A DNA stretch of 64,000 nucleotides from Brevundimonas vesicularis (lineage in GTDB: Bacteria > Pseudomonadota > Alphaproteobacteria > Caulobacterales > Caulobacteraceae): the NCBI RefSeq assembly GCF_027105095.1, contig NZ_CP114278.1:1302001-1366000 (forward strand), in the 5' to 3' direction. Position 1 is the stretch's first letter. Each line of letters begins with the position of its first letter. Shown in pieces: positions 9,356 through 18,871 of this stretch. Made by a program: the position numbers and the translations under genes. Below the pieces are notes generated by a model. It saw only the letters and a program-made list of their open reading frames with translations. It made no database searches and was not told the origin of the DNA.

Positions 9356-9913
9356 ATGAAGCATCACAATCTGTACGGTCCGACGACCGCGATCCTGCTG
9401 ATCGCGACGCTGAGCGGCTGCAACGCCGGTCGGTCGGCGATGGGCGGCGCCGAACAGGTCGGGGCGGGCTTCGCGGCGGCGGCGACGGCGCCGCTGGAAG
9501 ACTTCAATCTGCGTCGTCAGATGATTCCGACGGTGCTGCTTCAGGCCGAAGCCAATCCCTACGACCTGCGCAATCTGAATCAGTGCACGACCATCGGCGC
9601 AGAGGTCGCACGGTTGGACGAGGCGCTGGGACCCGATACGGACGAACCGCCGCGTCAGGACGGCTCCTATCTCAGCGAGCGGGCGGCGGATGCAGCGGCC
9701 AAGGCGGCGCTGAACGCCATTCGCGACACGACGACCGACTTTATTCCCGGCCGAAACTGGATCCGTCGGCTGAGCGGCGCCGAACAGCACTCAAAGCACG
9801 TTCAGTCGGCCATCCAGTCCGGCCGAATGCGCCGCGCCTTCCTGAAAGGCATGGGCATGCAGCGGAACTGCGCGCCGCCGGCTGCGCCCAGCTGGTTCAG
9901 ACCGCACCCTTAG
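9356..9913 (+). CDS. Hypothetical lipoprotein
   Basis: The product has 185 residues with a signal sequence ending in LSGC (lipobox Cys at residue 22). The mature part is soluble, with Ala-rich helices and three further Cys. A C-terminal part around RNWIRRLSGAEQHSKHVQ looks helical and basic. No family is recognised. It is 65 nt downstream of tRNA-Lys and convergent with tgt. Confidence 0.65.
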   Translation: MKHHNLYGPTTAILLIATLSGCNAGRSAMGGAEQVGAGFAAAATAPLEDFNLRRQMIPTVLLQAEANPYDLRNLNQCTTIGAEVARLDEALGPDTDEPPRQDGSYLSERAADAAAKAALNAIRDTTTDFIPGRNWIRRLSGAEQHSKHVQSAIQSGRMRRAFLKGMGMQRNCAPPAAPSWFRPHP

Positions 9914-9916
9914 GCG

Positions 9917-11029
9917 TCAGCCGTTCGACCTGTGGCGGGCGTGGAAGTCGCGCCTGAACTGCTCGAACCGGCCCTCGGAGATCGCCGCACGCATGGCCGC
10001 CGTCAGCGCCTGGTAAAAGGCGATGTTGTGCCAGCTCAGCAGCACCTTCCCGAGGATTTCGTCGGCGCGGATCAGGTGGTGCAGATAGGCCTTCGAATAC
10101 TGCGATGACGGGCCATCGATGGTCGGGTCCAGCGGGTCCTGATCCTCGGCGAAGCGGGCGTTCTTCAGGTTCAGCGGGCCATCCCAGGTCCAGGCCTGAC
10201 CGTGACGGCCGGCGCGGGTCGGCAGGACGCAGTCGAACATGTCCACGCCGCGATACACCGCCTCGACCAGATCGATGGGCTTGCCCACGCCCATCAGATA
10301 GCGCGGACGGTCGGCCGGCAGCATTTCGGGCGCATAGTCCAGCACCTCGCACATGGCCTGGTGGCCTTCGCCGACCGCCAGACCGCCGATGGCGTAGCCG
10401 TCGAAACCGATTTCTTGAAGCTGTTCCGACGACTGGCGACGCAGGTCCTTGAAGGTGGACCCCTGCTGGATGCCGAACAGGGCCTGGTTTTCACGCTCGC
10501 CGAAACGGGCCTTGGACCGCGCGCCCCAGCGGATCGACAGCTCCATCGCCTTCTTGGCCGCATCCTTCTCGGCCGGATAGGCGACGCACTGGTCCAGCTG
10601 CATCGAGATGTCGGCGCCGATCCGGTCGGCCTGGATTTCGATCGACCGCTCGGGCGTCAGGACGTGTTTGGAGCCGTCGATGTGGCTGGAGAAGGTTACG
10701 GCCTCCTCCTTGACCTTGGAGATGCCGGCCAGGGACATGACCTGGAATCCGCCGCTGTCGGTCAGGATCGGCTTGTCCCAGCCCATGAACGTGTGAAGCC
10801 CGCCCAGACGCTCCATCCGCTCGGGGCCGGGGCGCAGCATCAGGTGATAGGTGTTGCCCAGCAGGATGTCGGCGCCGGTCGCCTTGACCTGATCCACCGT
10901 CATCGCCTTGACCGTGGCGGCGGTGCCGACCGGCATGAAGGCGGGGGTGCGGATGTCACCGCGCGCGGTCTTTAGCACCCCGGTGCGGGCGCGGCCCTCG
11001 GTGGCAGAAATCTGGAAGGGGAAAGGCAT
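9917..11029 (-). CDS. tgt: Queuine tRNA-ribosyltransferase (tRNA-guanine transglycosylase), zinc cysteines missing
   Basis: The product has 370 residues, the normal length. It exchanges guanine-34 for preQ1 in tRNAs with GUN anticodons. Key parts are present: [10 protein letters not shown] (Asp91), GGLAVGE, and the nucleophile Asp266 in [11 protein letters not shown]. The zinc site is abnormal. Where Zymomonas Tgt has CxCxxC, this protein has PTIDGPSSQ (residues 302-310), so all three Cys are absent, while the fourth ligand position, His334 in WHNIAFYQ, is kept. The rest of the domain ([17 protein letters not shown]) is well conserved. The ATG lies directly after the stop of the upstream nucleotidyltransferase-like gene. 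Confidence 0.93.
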   Translation of the reverse strand: MPFPFQISATEGRARTGVLKTARGDIRTPAFMPVGTAATVKAMTVDQVKATGADILLGNTYHLMLRPGPERMERLGGLHTFMGWDKPILTDSGGFQVMSLAGISKVKEEAVTFSSHIDGSKHVLTPERSIEIQADRIGADISMQLDQCVAYPAEKDAAKKAMELSIRWGARSKARFGERENQALFGIQQGSTFKDLRRQSSEQLQEIGFDGYAIGGLAVGEGHQAMCEVLDYAPEMLPADRPRYLMGVGKPIDLVEAVYRGVDMFDCVLPTRAGRHGQAWTWDGPLNLKNARFAEDQDPLDPTIDGPSSQYSKAYLHHLIRADEILGKVLLSWHNIAFYQALTAAMRAAISEGRFEQFRRDFHARHRSNG

Positions 11030-11503
11030 TCAGGCGATCAGTCGTTCAAGCTGTTCGACGCGCGCCAGATCCTTGGGGCGGCCGAACAGGCGGTACAGGG
11101 CGATGTGGTCCCGGATATCCGGAACGAACAGGGGCGTGTCCTGGACGAAGACGCGGCGGCGCGAGCCGAAGGCGACTGGCGTCCAGTCGCCGCCGTCGCG
11201 GGTCTCCAGATCGGCCATGACCTCGACCAGTATCGGCTGATCCGGCGCGCGGCCGAAGACGGCGGAGCGGAACAGACCTTCGCCCGGATCGGGTATCACC
11301 ACGCCGCCCAGCGCGCCCAGCAGGTTGCGCGCATCGCGCGGCGCGCACAGCACGTCGATATCGGGCACATGGATGTCGGTCAGGCCATAGAGCGCCATCG
11401 CCGCTCCGCCGAAAATCCACCACGGCTCGCGCAGGTCGCGCGCGGCCTCGCCGACGGCGATCAGGCCGTCTTGAAGATCATGCGGAAGGTCGTCGGGTGA
11501 CAC
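11030..11503 (-). CDS. Nucleotidyltransferase-fold protein, hypothetical
   Basis: The product has 157 residues with the pattern WWIFGGAAMALYGL followed by VPDIDVLCAP. This is the GG(x)A...DxD arrangement of minimal or DUF6036-like nucleotidyltransferases (the class that includes AbiEii-type proteins). The second half ends in IRDHIALYRLFGRPKD, typical of this group's end-of-domain helix. Its stop abuts the tgt ATG with no gap, so it is probably in an operon with tgt. No antitoxin-like partner is seen, so a toxin role is not claimed. Confidence 0.65.
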   Translation of the reverse strand: MSPDDLPHDLQDGLIAVGEAARDLREPWWIFGGAAMALYGLTDIHVPDIDVLCAPRDARNLLGALGGVVIPDPGEGLFRSAVFGRAPDQPILVEVMADLETRDGGDWTPVAFGSRRRVFVQDTPLFVPDIRDHIALYRLFGRPKDLARVEQLERLIA

Positions 11504-11566
11504 GGGGCGGGCTCGATTTCGTCAGGAGGCGGCATTTAGGCGTTCCGGTCGCGATTGACCACCCGA

Positions 11567-12325
11567 TCACCATCCCAGCGACGCCTCGCCGCGCAGGATG
11601 GCTTCGGCCTGGGCGGTGTGCTTGCCGCCCTCGCGGTCGTGCAGGATCAGCGGCGGCAGCAGACGCAGCGGCGCGCGCCCGGTCTTTATGGCGTGCACCA
11701 GCACCCGCTTGGCCGGCTCGTCCGCGAAGGGATGGATGGGCCGCACGGCGAACGACCCCGCCTTTTCGCCCAGTAGAGCCAGCAGATCGGCCAGTCGGTC
11801 GGCGCGGTGAACGACCACGATGCGCCCGCCTTCCTTCACCGCCTTCAACAGGAAATCGGTCCACGCCTTCAGCCCGTCGTCGGCCATCCAGGCGCCCCGC
11901 TTGCCTTCGGCCGGGGCGCGCAACGCCTTGGCGTCATCGAAGAATGGGGGATTGGATATGGCCCAGTCGGCTGGCTCCACGCCGAGGGCCCGAACCCCCG
12001 CCGCCACGTCGCCCTGACGAATCACGGCGGATACGGCTGTGCCGTTCAGCGCCGCATTCTCGGTCGCCAGCGCCGCCATCGCCGGATCGCGCTCCAGTCC
12101 CGTCAGGGTCACGCCGGGCCGTCGCTTCGCGATCTGCATCAGGACCGCGCCCGCCCCGCAGCCCGCCTCGATCACGCTCTGGCCTGCCTCGGCCGGGACC
12201 GCCGCCGCCAGCAAAGCCGCATCCATCCCGGCGCGATAGCCGCGCGCGGGTTGACGCAAGCGCACCCGGCCGTTCAACAGGCCGTTCTCGACGATCGTTG
12301 TCGGCAGGGTTTCGACCGGCTCCAA
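11567..12325 (-). CDS. TrmN6-like SAM-dependent methyltransferase (tRNA adenine-N6 type)
   Basis: The product has 252 residues. A class I SAM domain shows EAGCGAGAV (residues 53-61), the acidic LERD at the end of strand 2, and the N6-adenine catalytic motif NPPF at residues 125-128. The N-terminal signature LLNGRVRLRQPARGYRAGMDAALLA is typical of the YfiC/TrmN6 family, which methylates A37 of tRNA-Val. Substrate is inferred from the family. It is divergent from the polyprenyl synthase gene. Confidence 0.85.
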   Translation of the reverse strand: MEPVETLPTTIVENGLLNGRVRLRQPARGYRAGMDAALLAAAVPAEAGQSVIEAGCGAGAVLMQIAKRRPGVTLTGLERDPAMAALATENAALNGTAVSAVIRQGDVAAGVRALGVEPADWAISNPPFFDDAKALRAPAEGKRGAWMADDGLKAWTDFLLKAVKEGGRIVVVHRADRLADLLALLGEKAGSFAVRPIHPFADEPAKRVLVHAIKTGRAPLRLLPPLILHDREGGKHTAQAEAILRGEASLGW

Positions 12326-12448
12326 GCCTCAATCTCCTTGACCCTCAAGGGGTCGAACATCATTGTGCGCCGCAACTCGCGGGGGCAAGCCGGCCCGGCC
12401 GCAAAAAGCCATTCCCGCGGCCCGCCGCGCCAGTGAAAGAGTATTCGT

Positions 12449-13465
12449 TTGGACGTCGCCATCGCCGCCGCTCACCGCCCGAAGGGGGACGTCAACGCCC
12501 TTGTCCGGCTGGCTGAGGTCGATATGGTGGCCGTGGACGCCCTGATCCTGGATCGGATGCAGTCGGATGTGCCGATCATACCGAAACTGGCCGAGCATCT
12601 GGTGTCGGCGGGTGGAAAGCGTCTGCGCCCCCTCATGACCGTCGCCGCGGCGCGCGCCGTGGGCGCGACGGACGACATCGTCGCGCCGCGCAAGCTGGCC
12701 GCTGCGGTCGAGTTCATCCACACCGCCACGCTCCTGCACGACGACATCGTCGATGCGTCCGAACTGCGTCGCGGCAAGGTCGCGGCCCATCTGATTTGGG
12801 GCGCCCCGACCAGCGTCCTGGTCGGCGACTTCCTGTTCGCCCGCGCCTTCGAACTGATGGTCGAGACGGATTCGATGCGCGCCTTGGGCATTCTGGCCGA
12901 GGCGTCGCGGGTGATCTCCGAGGGCGAGGTGCTGCAGCTGACGCGCGCCCACGACCTGAATCTGGACCAGGCCACCTATCTGCAGATCATCTCGGCCAAG
13001 ACCGCCGAACTGTTCGCCGCGGCCGCCGAGGCGGGCGCGGTGGGCGCCGGGGCCGATCCGGCCGCGATTAAAGCCCTGCGCGATTACGGTATGGCGTTGG
13101 GCATCGCCTTCCAACTGGCGGACGACGCGCTGGACTACGGCGCGACGGCCGAGGCCTTGGGCAAGAACGCCGGCGACGATTTCAACGAGGGCAAGGCGAC
13201 CCTGCCTCTGCTGCTGGCGGTCGCCCGCACGCGCGGCCGCGAGGAAGCCTTCTGGGAGCGCACCGTGACCAAGGGCGAGCGGACGCCCGAAGATTTCACC
13301 CGTGCGCGCGAACTCATCATCGGCTCGGGCGCCATCGGCGCGACGCTGGACCTCGCCGGCGACTATGCCGATCAGGCCAAGGCGGCTCTGTCGATCCTGC
13401 CGTCCAGCGACTGGCGCGCCGCGCTGGAAGACCTGGCCGATTTCGCGGTGTCGCGCGCCGCTTGA
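12449..13465 (+). CDS. ispB: Polyprenyl diphosphate synthase (ubiquinone side chain)
   Basis: The product has 338 residues from a TTG start; an ATG 25 codons later would cut into conserved sequence. The first Asp-rich motif is LLHDDIVD (Asp98-Asp102) followed by the usual RRG, and the second is LADDALDY. GGKRLRPL near residue 56 binds the isopentenyl diphosphate. It builds the long prenyl chain of ubiquinone, octa- or decaprenyl; the length cannot be read by eye. The next gene overlaps by 4 nt. Confidence 0.88.
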   Translation: MDVAIAAAHRPKGDVNALVRLAEVDMVAVDALILDRMQSDVPIIPKLAEHLVSAGGKRLRPLMTVAAARAVGATDDIVAPRKLAAAVEFIHTATLLHDDIVDASELRRGKVAAHLIWGAPTSVLVGDFLFARAFELMVETDSMRALGILAEASRVISEGEVLQLTRAHDLNLDQATYLQIISAKTAELFAAAAEAGAVGAGADPAAIKALRDYGMALGIAFQLADDALDYGATAEALGKNAGDDFNEGKATLPLLLAVARTRGREEAFWERTVTKGERTPEDFTRARELIIGSGAIGATLDLAGDYADQAKAALSILPSSDWRAALEDLADFAVSRAA

Positions 13466-14097
13466 CCGAGACTGCGGATACGCTCGACCAACAGGTCCGC
13501 ACCGCCGACCTCGACCGCTGGCTGTCCAGTCGCCTGGTCGCGGATGGCCGCGCCCGCGCTGACCTGATCACGCTCTACGCCTTCGAAGCCGAGCTGATGA
13601 GCATCCCTACGCGCGTGACCCAGCCGCTCCTGGCCGAGATGCGCTATACCTGGTGGGCGGAACAGATGGACGGCGTCTTCGCCGGCGTGCCGCGCAAGGG
13701 CCATCCGGTGCTGGAGGCCCTGACCGATCTCGTCGCGCGTCACGGCCCGGACCGCACGACGTTCGACGCCCTGATCGACGCCCACATCGGCCGGGTGCGC
13801 GAACAGCCGCACGATCTTGACGCCTTCTACGTCGGCCCCATGCAGGTCGGTGTGCGGATACTGGCGGGCGAAGGCCATGATGCAGCCGTGGCGCCCGTCG
13901 GCCGGGTCTGGGGACTGGCGCAGACCGGTCGGGCGAAGGAGGCGTCGTCCCTGAAGCGAGCAGCCAATGCCGCGTTGAAGTCGCTGCCGCCCGAGGGATT
14001 CCCCGCCGTGGCCCACGCCGCCTTGACCGATCCCGACCGGGCCGAACCGCTGAAGCGGCTCAGGCTGATCGCGGCGTCCCTCGTCGGACGCATCTGA
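13462..14097 (+). CDS. Squalene/phytoene synthase-fold protein
   Basis: The product has 211 residues starting at a TTG inside the ispB stop (TTGA overlap). The stretch ALYAFEAEL-like LYAFEAELMSIPTRVTQPLLAEMRYTWWAEQMDGVF matches the squalene/phytoene synthase superfamily, but it is short and lacks clear DxxxD metal-binding motifs. It may therefore not be a synthase; it resembles the NDUFAF6-like group linked to respiratory complex assembly. Coupling to ispB suggests a link to quinone or respiratory-chain metabolism, which is inference. Confidence 0.7.
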   Translation: MTETADTLDQQVRTADLDRWLSSRLVADGRARADLITLYAFEAELMSIPTRVTQPLLAEMRYTWWAEQMDGVFAGVPRKGHPVLEALTDLVARHGPDRTTFDALIDAHIGRVREQPHDLDAFYVGPMQVGVRILAGEGHDAAVAPVGRVWGLAQTGRAKEASSLKRAANAALKSLPPEGFPAVAHAALTDPDRAEPLKRLRLIAASLVGRI

Positions 14098-14177
14098 AGT
14101 CGCGACCGACTTCAGATCGCGCTTGCGCCGGCCCTCGATAGGGGCTGCTGTGGCGACGAACAGCGTGGAGATCCGCC

Positions 14178-14873
14178 GTGTCGCGAACCCATTTGGAACG
14201 TCATCTGATCGCCCGTATCGGCTGGCTGAGAGCCGCTGTCCTGGGCGCCAACGACGGCCTTCTGTCCACCTCCAGCCTGATCGTCGGCGTGGCCGCGTCC
14301 GGAGCCCCGAAAACGGCGGTTCTGGTGTCGGGCGTGGCAGGTCTGGTCGCGGGCGCCATGTCCATGGCGGCCGGTGAATATGTGTCGGTCAGCTCTCAGT
14401 CGGACACCGAAAAAGCCGACCTGGCCCGGGAAGCCGCCGAACTGGCCGCCGCGCCCGAGGCGGAACGGGATGAACTGGCGGCGATCTATGTCGAACGGGG
14501 CGTTCAACCCGAAACAGCGCGGGCTGTCGCTGAACAGCTGATGGCGCACGATTCGCTCGGTGCGCATGCGCGCGACGAATTGGGCATCTCCAGCTTCACG
14601 ACGGCGCGGCCGGTCCAGGCGGCGTTGACGTCCGCCGCCACCTTCGCCGCGGGCGCCGCCTTGCCCCTGGCGACGGTCGCCATTGCGCCGACCAGCGGGC
14701 TGTTGATGTGGGTCGCGGCCAGCGCCGTCGCCGGTCTGATCGCACTGGGGGCCTTGGGCGCGCGGGCGGGCGGGGCCGACATCAGCCGGTCCGTGGTTCG
14801 CGTCGCCTTCTGGGGCGTACTGGCCATGGCGGTCACGGCCGTGATCGGACGGGTGTTCGGGACGGTGGTCTAG
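14178..14873 (+). CDS. VIT1/CCC1 family transporter
   Basis: The product has 231 residues from a GTG start. Typical VIT1 features are [24 protein letters not shown] at the N-terminus, [24 protein letters not shown], a cytosolic metal-binding helical part (about residues 80-140, rich in Glu) and three further hydrophobic segments. The family moves ferrous iron or manganese out of the cytosol. Its TAG stop shares the palindrome CTAG with the stop of the convergent trmFO gene. Confidence 0.85.
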   Translation: MSRTHLERHLIARIGWLRAAVLGANDGLLSTSSLIVGVAASGAPKTAVLVSGVAGLVAGAMSMAAGEYVSVSSQSDTEKADLAREAAELAAAPEAERDELAAIYVERGVQPETARAVAEQLMAHDSLGAHARDELGISSFTTARPVQAALTSAATFAAGAALPLATVAIAPTSGLLMWVAASAVAGLIALGALGARAGGADISRSVVRVAFWGVLAMAVTAVIGRVFGTVV

Positions 14874-16267
14874 GCCGCCGCGTCGCGCCACGCCTTCAGG
14901 CTTTCCATCGCCCGGAGGCTCATCAGGCGCTTTTTGGCCCGGCCGCGTTCCTTCAGCGGGATCTTGACGCCCGCCTCATCGACCTTGGGCGCCTCGAGCG
15001 GCGGCAGCAGACCGTAGTTGATGTTCATCGGCTGGAACTTCGATCCTGCCAGATGCCCGCCGGTGATGTGCTCGACCAGGGCGCCCATGGCGGTCTCGGC
15101 CGGCGGCGGGGCCAGGTCGCGACCGAGCTCTTGCGCAGCGGCGAGACGGCCGGTCAGCAGGCCCATGGCCGCGCTCTCGACATAACCCTCCACACCCGTC
15201 ACCTGTCCGGCGAAGCGCAGGCGCGGCATGGCCTTCAGCCGCAGTTGCTTATCCAGCAGCTGGGGACTGTTCAGATAGGTGTTCCGGTGCAGACCGCCCA
15301 AGCGCGCGAACTGAGCGTTCTGCAGGCCGGGGATCATGCGGAAGACCTCGGCCTGCGCCCCGTGCTTCAGCTTGGTCTGGAAGCCGACCATGTTGAACAG
15401 GGTTCCCAGCGCATTGTCCTGGCGCAGCTGAACAATGGCGTAGGCCTTGACCAGCGGATCGCGCGGATTGGTCAGGCCGACCGGTTTCATCGGACCGTGC
15501 CGCAGGGTCTCGCGACCACGCTCGGCCATGACCTCGATGGGCAGGCAGCCGTCGAAATAGGGGACGTGTTCCCAGTCCTTGAACTCAGCCTTCGGGCCGC
15601 TCAACAGGGCGTCCATGAAGGCCTCATACTGCGCCTTGTCCATCGGGCAGTTGACGTAGGCGGCCGCGTCGCCGCCGGGGCCTTCCTTGTCATAGCGCGA
15701 CTGCCGCCAGGCGATGTCGAAGTCGATCGAGTCGGCGTGAACGATGGGGGCGATGGCGTCGAAGAAGCTCAAGGACTCTTCGCCCGTCGCCTTCAGGATC
15801 GCGTCGGCCAGGGCGGGGGAGGTCAGGGGGCCGGTGGCGACGATGACATTGTCCCATTCCTGCGGCGGCAGGCCGGCGATCTCTTCGCGCACGATGGTGA
15901 CCATGGGGTGGGCGGTCAGTCTGGCGGTCACCGCCTGGGAGAAGGCGTCGCGGTCCACGGCCAGGGCGCCGCCGGCCGGCACCTGGTTGATGTCGCCGCA
16001 GGCCATGATGACCGAATCCAGCGCCCGCATCTCGGCGTGCAGCAGGCCGACCGCATTGAACTGCCAGTCGTCCGAGCGGAAGGAGTTGGAGCAGACCAGC
16101 TCGGCCAGGCCGTCGGTGTGGTGGGCGTCGGTCTTGACGCCAGGCACGCCGCGCATTTCGTGCAGGATGACGGGCACGCCGGCCTGGGCGATCTGCCAGG
16201 CGGCCTCGGAGCCGGCCAGGCCGCCGCCGATGACGTGGATGGGGGAAGGAGAGAGGGAAGCGCTCAT
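14870..16267 (-). CDS. trmFO: Methylenetetrahydrofolate-tRNA-(uracil-54-C5) methyltransferase
   Basis: The product has 465 residues. A FAD-binding GGGLAG (residues 14-19) opens the protein, followed by the TrmFO marks [34 protein letters not shown] and [17 protein letters not shown]. TrmFO makes ribothymidine-54 in tRNA with methylene-folate as carbon source and FADH2 as reductant. Length and motifs are complete. It ends in a shared CTAG with the VIT1-like gene. Confidence 0.95.
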   Translation of the reverse strand: MSASLSPSPIHVIGGGLAGSEAAWQIAQAGVPVILHEMRGVPGVKTDAHHTDGLAELVCSNSFRSDDWQFNAVGLLHAEMRALDSVIMACGDINQVPAGGALAVDRDAFSQAVTARLTAHPMVTIVREEIAGLPPQEWDNVIVATGPLTSPALADAILKATGEESLSFFDAIAPIVHADSIDFDIAWRQSRYDKEGPGGDAAAYVNCPMDKAQYEAFMDALLSGPKAEFKDWEHVPYFDGCLPIEVMAERGRETLRHGPMKPVGLTNPRDPLVKAYAIVQLRQDNALGTLFNMVGFQTKLKHGAQAEVFRMIPGLQNAQFARLGGLHRNTYLNSPQLLDKQLRLKAMPRLRFAGQVTGVEGYVESAAMGLLTGRLAAAQELGRDLAPPPAETAMGALVEHITGGHLAGSKFQPMNINYGLLPPLEAPKVDEAGVKIPLKERGRAKKRLMSLRAMESLKAWRDAAA

Positions 16268-16343
16268 CGCGGCCTTCTAGCGGGCGGGTGGCGCGGTGTC
16301 ATGGCCCCCTGCTATATCCGCCGCCGGTCATCGGGGGCGTAGA

Positions 16344-17123
16344 TTGAGCGAGCATCGGATTTTGCGACTGGGCGAGACGCTGTCGGCGGCGGTTCGCGCC
16401 TTGCCTCGCCTGTGGCGCGGGGCTTGCGGCGCGATCGTGCTGGCGGCCGTGGTCTGGAGCCTCAAGCCGCTGGCGGCGGGCGCAGTGGGCCTGATCTGGG
16501 CGGCGTGCGCACTGGCTTCGACCCTGGTGCTGGCGGGCGCGCTGGCGCGGATCGCCATCACCGACGATCTGGCTGGGGCGCGGCGGCTGGGCCTGGGGCC
16601 GGTCGGGTTGCAGTTCGGGCGGCCGGAGGTCCGGTTGCTGGGCGCGGGCCTGCTGTGCGCGATCTTTCTCGCCATGATCCTGTCGGTCGTAGCCCTGGTC
16701 CTGCTGGCCGTGTTCGGCATGGCCGAGTTGAACGCCCAGGCCATCGAGATGCGCCAGTGGAGCGCGGTGGGGCCGGCGTGGAAGCTGATCCTGCTGGCGG
16801 TCGTCACGGCCTTCGCCCTGTTCGCCGTCATCGCCTTCGCGGTGCGCCTGTCCCTGTTCGCGCCGGCGACGATCGGGCGAGGGCAGATGGTGTCGCTCCA
16901 GAGCATGAGCATCGCGCGCGGCGGCTTCTGGCCCCTGCTGGTCGGGCTTTTCGTTACGGCGGCGCCGAAGATCGCGCTGGTGTTGTTGTGGGGCGCGGGC
17001 CTGATGTCTGGCACGGCGGGCTGGATCGTCTTCGCCGTCGTGCTGACAGGCTTGCAGGCTCCGCTGACGATGGCTTTTGTGGGCGCCGCCTATCGCCGGC
17101 TGGAGCCCGCGCCGCCCCGGTAG
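16344..17123 (+). CDS. Multi-pass membrane protein of unknown function
   Basis: The product has 259 residues from a TTG at 16344. An upstream in-frame start at 16296 exists but begins with poor sequence. About five or six hydrophobic segments are seen (around residues 30-50, 52-75, 105-135, 155-180, 195-215 and 220-240). No catalytic motif is found; the Ala/Leu/Gly-rich make-up resembles uncharacterised glycerophosphoryl-diester-phosphodiesterase-type membrane domains. It is convergent with scoB. Confidence 0.6.
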   Translation: MSEHRILRLGETLSAAVRALPRLWRGACGAIVLAAVVWSLKPLAAGAVGLIWAACALASTLVLAGALARIAITDDLAGARRLGLGPVGLQFGRPEVRLLGAGLLCAIFLAMILSVVALVLLAVFGMAELNAQAIEMRQWSAVGPAWKLILLAVVTAFALFAVIAFAVRLSLFAPATIGRGQMVSLQSMSIARGGFWPLLVGLFVTAAPKIALVLLWGAGLMSGTAGWIVFAVVLTGLQAPLTMAFVGAAYRRLEPAPPR

Positions 17124-17143
17124 ACCAGAGCGGCGCAGGTTTA

Positions 17144-17800
17144 TCAGGCGGCCTGCAAATCCGCCGCGATGGTGTAGGCCGCCTCGGTCTTGGCGGCGAC
17201 TTCGTCGAGGGTGACGCCGTCGGCCAGTTCGATCAGCTCGAGGCCCGCGCCGTCCGGCTTGACGTCGAAGGTGGCCAGGTCGGTGATGATGCGGCTGACG
17301 ACGCCCGTGCCGGTCAGCGGCAGGGTGCAGGTCTTCAACACCTTGGACTGGCCGTGCTTGTTGGCGTGCTCCATGACGACGACCACGCGCTTGACGCCCG
17401 CGACCAGGTCCATGGCGCCGCCCATGCCCTTCACCAGCTTGCCGGGGATCATCCAGTTGGCGATGTCGCCGTTCTGGGCCACTTCCATCGCACCCAGGAT
17501 CGACAGGTTGATATGGCCGCCGCGGATCATGGCGAAGCTGTCGGCGCTGGAGAAGTAGGACGACTCCGGGATCTCGGTGATCGTCTGCTTGCCGGCGTTG
17601 ATCAGGTCGGGGTCCTCGTCGCCTTCATAGGGGAAGGGACCCATGCCCAGCATGCCGTTCTCGGATTGCAGGGTCACGGTCATGCCGGCGGGGATGTAGT
17701 TGGCGACCAGGGTCGGGATGCCGATGCCCAGGTTCACATAGAAGCCGTCCTGCAGTTCCTGGGCGGCGCGTTCGGCGAGTTGTTCGCGGGTGCGGGGCAT
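17144..17800 (-). CDS. scoB: 3-oxoacid CoA-transferase subunit B
   Basis: The product has 218 residues. The catalytic Glu is in [13 protein letters not shown], and [10 protein letters not shown] and [10 protein letters not shown] are standard for the beta subunit. With ScoA it moves CoA from succinyl-CoA to acetoacetate or similar 3-oxoacids, feeding ketone bodies into acetyl-CoA. The ATG is 2 nt after the scoA stop, so the two subunits are one operon. Confidence 0.93.
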   Translation of the reverse strand: MPRTREQLAERAAQELQDGFYVNLGIGIPTLVANYIPAGMTVTLQSENGMLGMGPFPYEGDEDPDLINAGKQTITEIPESSYFSSADSFAMIRGGHINLSILGAMEVAQNGDIANWMIPGKLVKGMGGAMDLVAGVKRVVVVMEHANKHGQSKVLKTCTLPLTGTGVVSRIITDLATFDVKPDGAGLELIELADGVTLDEVAAKTEAAYTIAADLQAA

Positions 17801-17802
17801 AA

Positions 17803-18528
17803 TCAGACCTCCGATCCGGCGGCGGCGCCGGCGGCACGTTGACGGACGGTGCGCTGTTCGATGCGCTTTTCGGACACGGTCTGGACCAGGCGATCGACGT
17901 AGACGCCCGGCGTGTGGATGTGGTCGGGATCAAGCGAACCGACGGGGACGATCTCCTCGACCTCGACGACCGTGACCTTGCCGGCCGTGGCCATCATCGG
18001 GTTGAAGTTGCGGGCGGTCTTGCGGAACACCAGGTTGCCGCGCTCGTCGGCCTTCCAGGCCTTGACGATGGACAGGTCGGCGACCAGGCCGGTCTCCATG
18101 ACATAGTCGCGGCCGTTGAAGTTGCGGACTTCCTTGCCCTCGGCGACCAAGGTGCCGACGCCGGTGGCGGTGAAGAAGGCGGGGATGCCCGCGCCGCCGG
18201 CGCGGATGCGCTCGGCGAGGGTGCCTTGCGGGTTGAACTCAAGCTCAAGCTCGCCGGCCAGATACTGGCGCTCGAACTCCTTGTTCTCACCGACGTAAGA
18301 ACTGATCATCTTGGCGATCTGGCGGGTGCCCAGCAGTTGGCCCAGGCCGAAGCCGTCGACACCGGCGTTGTTGGAGATGACCGTCAGGCCCTTGACCCCG
18401 CTGTCGCGCAGGGCGGCGATCAGGTTCTCGGGGATGCCGCACAGACCGAAGCCGCCGGACATGACCGTCATGCCGTCGAAGGTCAGGCCCTCCAGCGCGG
18501 ACGTGACGTCAGCGTAGATCTTTCCCAT
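17803..18528 (-). CDS. scoA: 3-oxoacid CoA-transferase subunit A
   Basis: The product has 241 residues starting at [13 protein letters not shown] good GGGAG ribosome site lies 5-9 nt upstream, which favours this start over one six codons earlier. The glycine-rich [11 protein letters not shown] and ISNNAG motifs and the stretch [15 protein letters not shown] identify the alpha subunit. It pairs with ScoB encoded just downstream. Confidence 0.93.
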   Translation of the reverse strand: MGKIYADVTSALEGLTFDGMTVMSGGFGLCGIPENLIAALRDSGVKGLTVISNNAGVDGFGLGQLLGTRQIAKMISSYVGENKEFERQYLAGELELEFNPQGTLAERIRAGGAGIPAFFTATGVGTLVAEGKEVRNFNGRDYVMETGLVADLSIVKAWKADERGNLVFRKTARNFNPMMATAGKVTVVEVEEIVPVGSLDPDHIHTPGVYVDRLVQTVSEKRIEQRTVRQRAAGAAAGSEV

Positions 18529-18871
18529 CGCTCTCCCTTTTTTCACTGCCTGATGAATATCGGCTTTTGACCACGCCTAACGCGGGGGCGGGCGGGGGGC
18601 AAGACGCGGCGTCGATCCGACGCGGCGATTTCAGACGGTGAAGGCGAAAAACAGAGTCTAATTCGTCTAATTCGTCTGAAACGACGGCGAGCCGGGTTCG
18701 AAAAAGAGAGCGCAATTGGTGCGCTTTCTACGGAATCGGTCGTCGCGGGAGGCGGATGTCGGCATCGCTTGGGTTGTGTTCAAGGGGACAGATATCCATC
18801 AGGCATCCATCGGGGCCGAGGCGTCGTATTGCAGTCAAGCCTGCAGCAAGATCCGACGATCGAGGACGCCG
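18529..18871. other. Divergent intergenic region between scoA and the CFA-like gene
   Basis: This 343-nt stretch has no convincing gene; open frames on both strands lack family features. It should hold the promoters of scoA (leftward) and the methyltransferase gene (rightward). Its one visible structure is a set of tandem 9-mers at 18657-18683. Confidence 0.6.
18657..18683 (+). repeat. Tandem 9-mers TCTAATTCG
   Basis: TCTAATTCG occurs twice in a row (18657-18665, 18666-18674), followed by the related TCTGAAACG (18675-18683). The AT-rich 9-bp phasing in a divergent promoter region could be a regulator-binding array. No regulator is identified. Confidence 0.5.

Noticed and set aside
11030..11503. 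AbiEii-type toxin of an abortive-infection pair
   Set aside because: Only the general nucleotidyltransferase pattern is present, no antitoxin gene is adjacent, and the gene is joined to tgt in a core region.
16412..17842. 476-codon plus-strand frame across 17100
   Set aside because: It runs over a membrane-protein gene in another frame and antisense to scoB; no family sequence.
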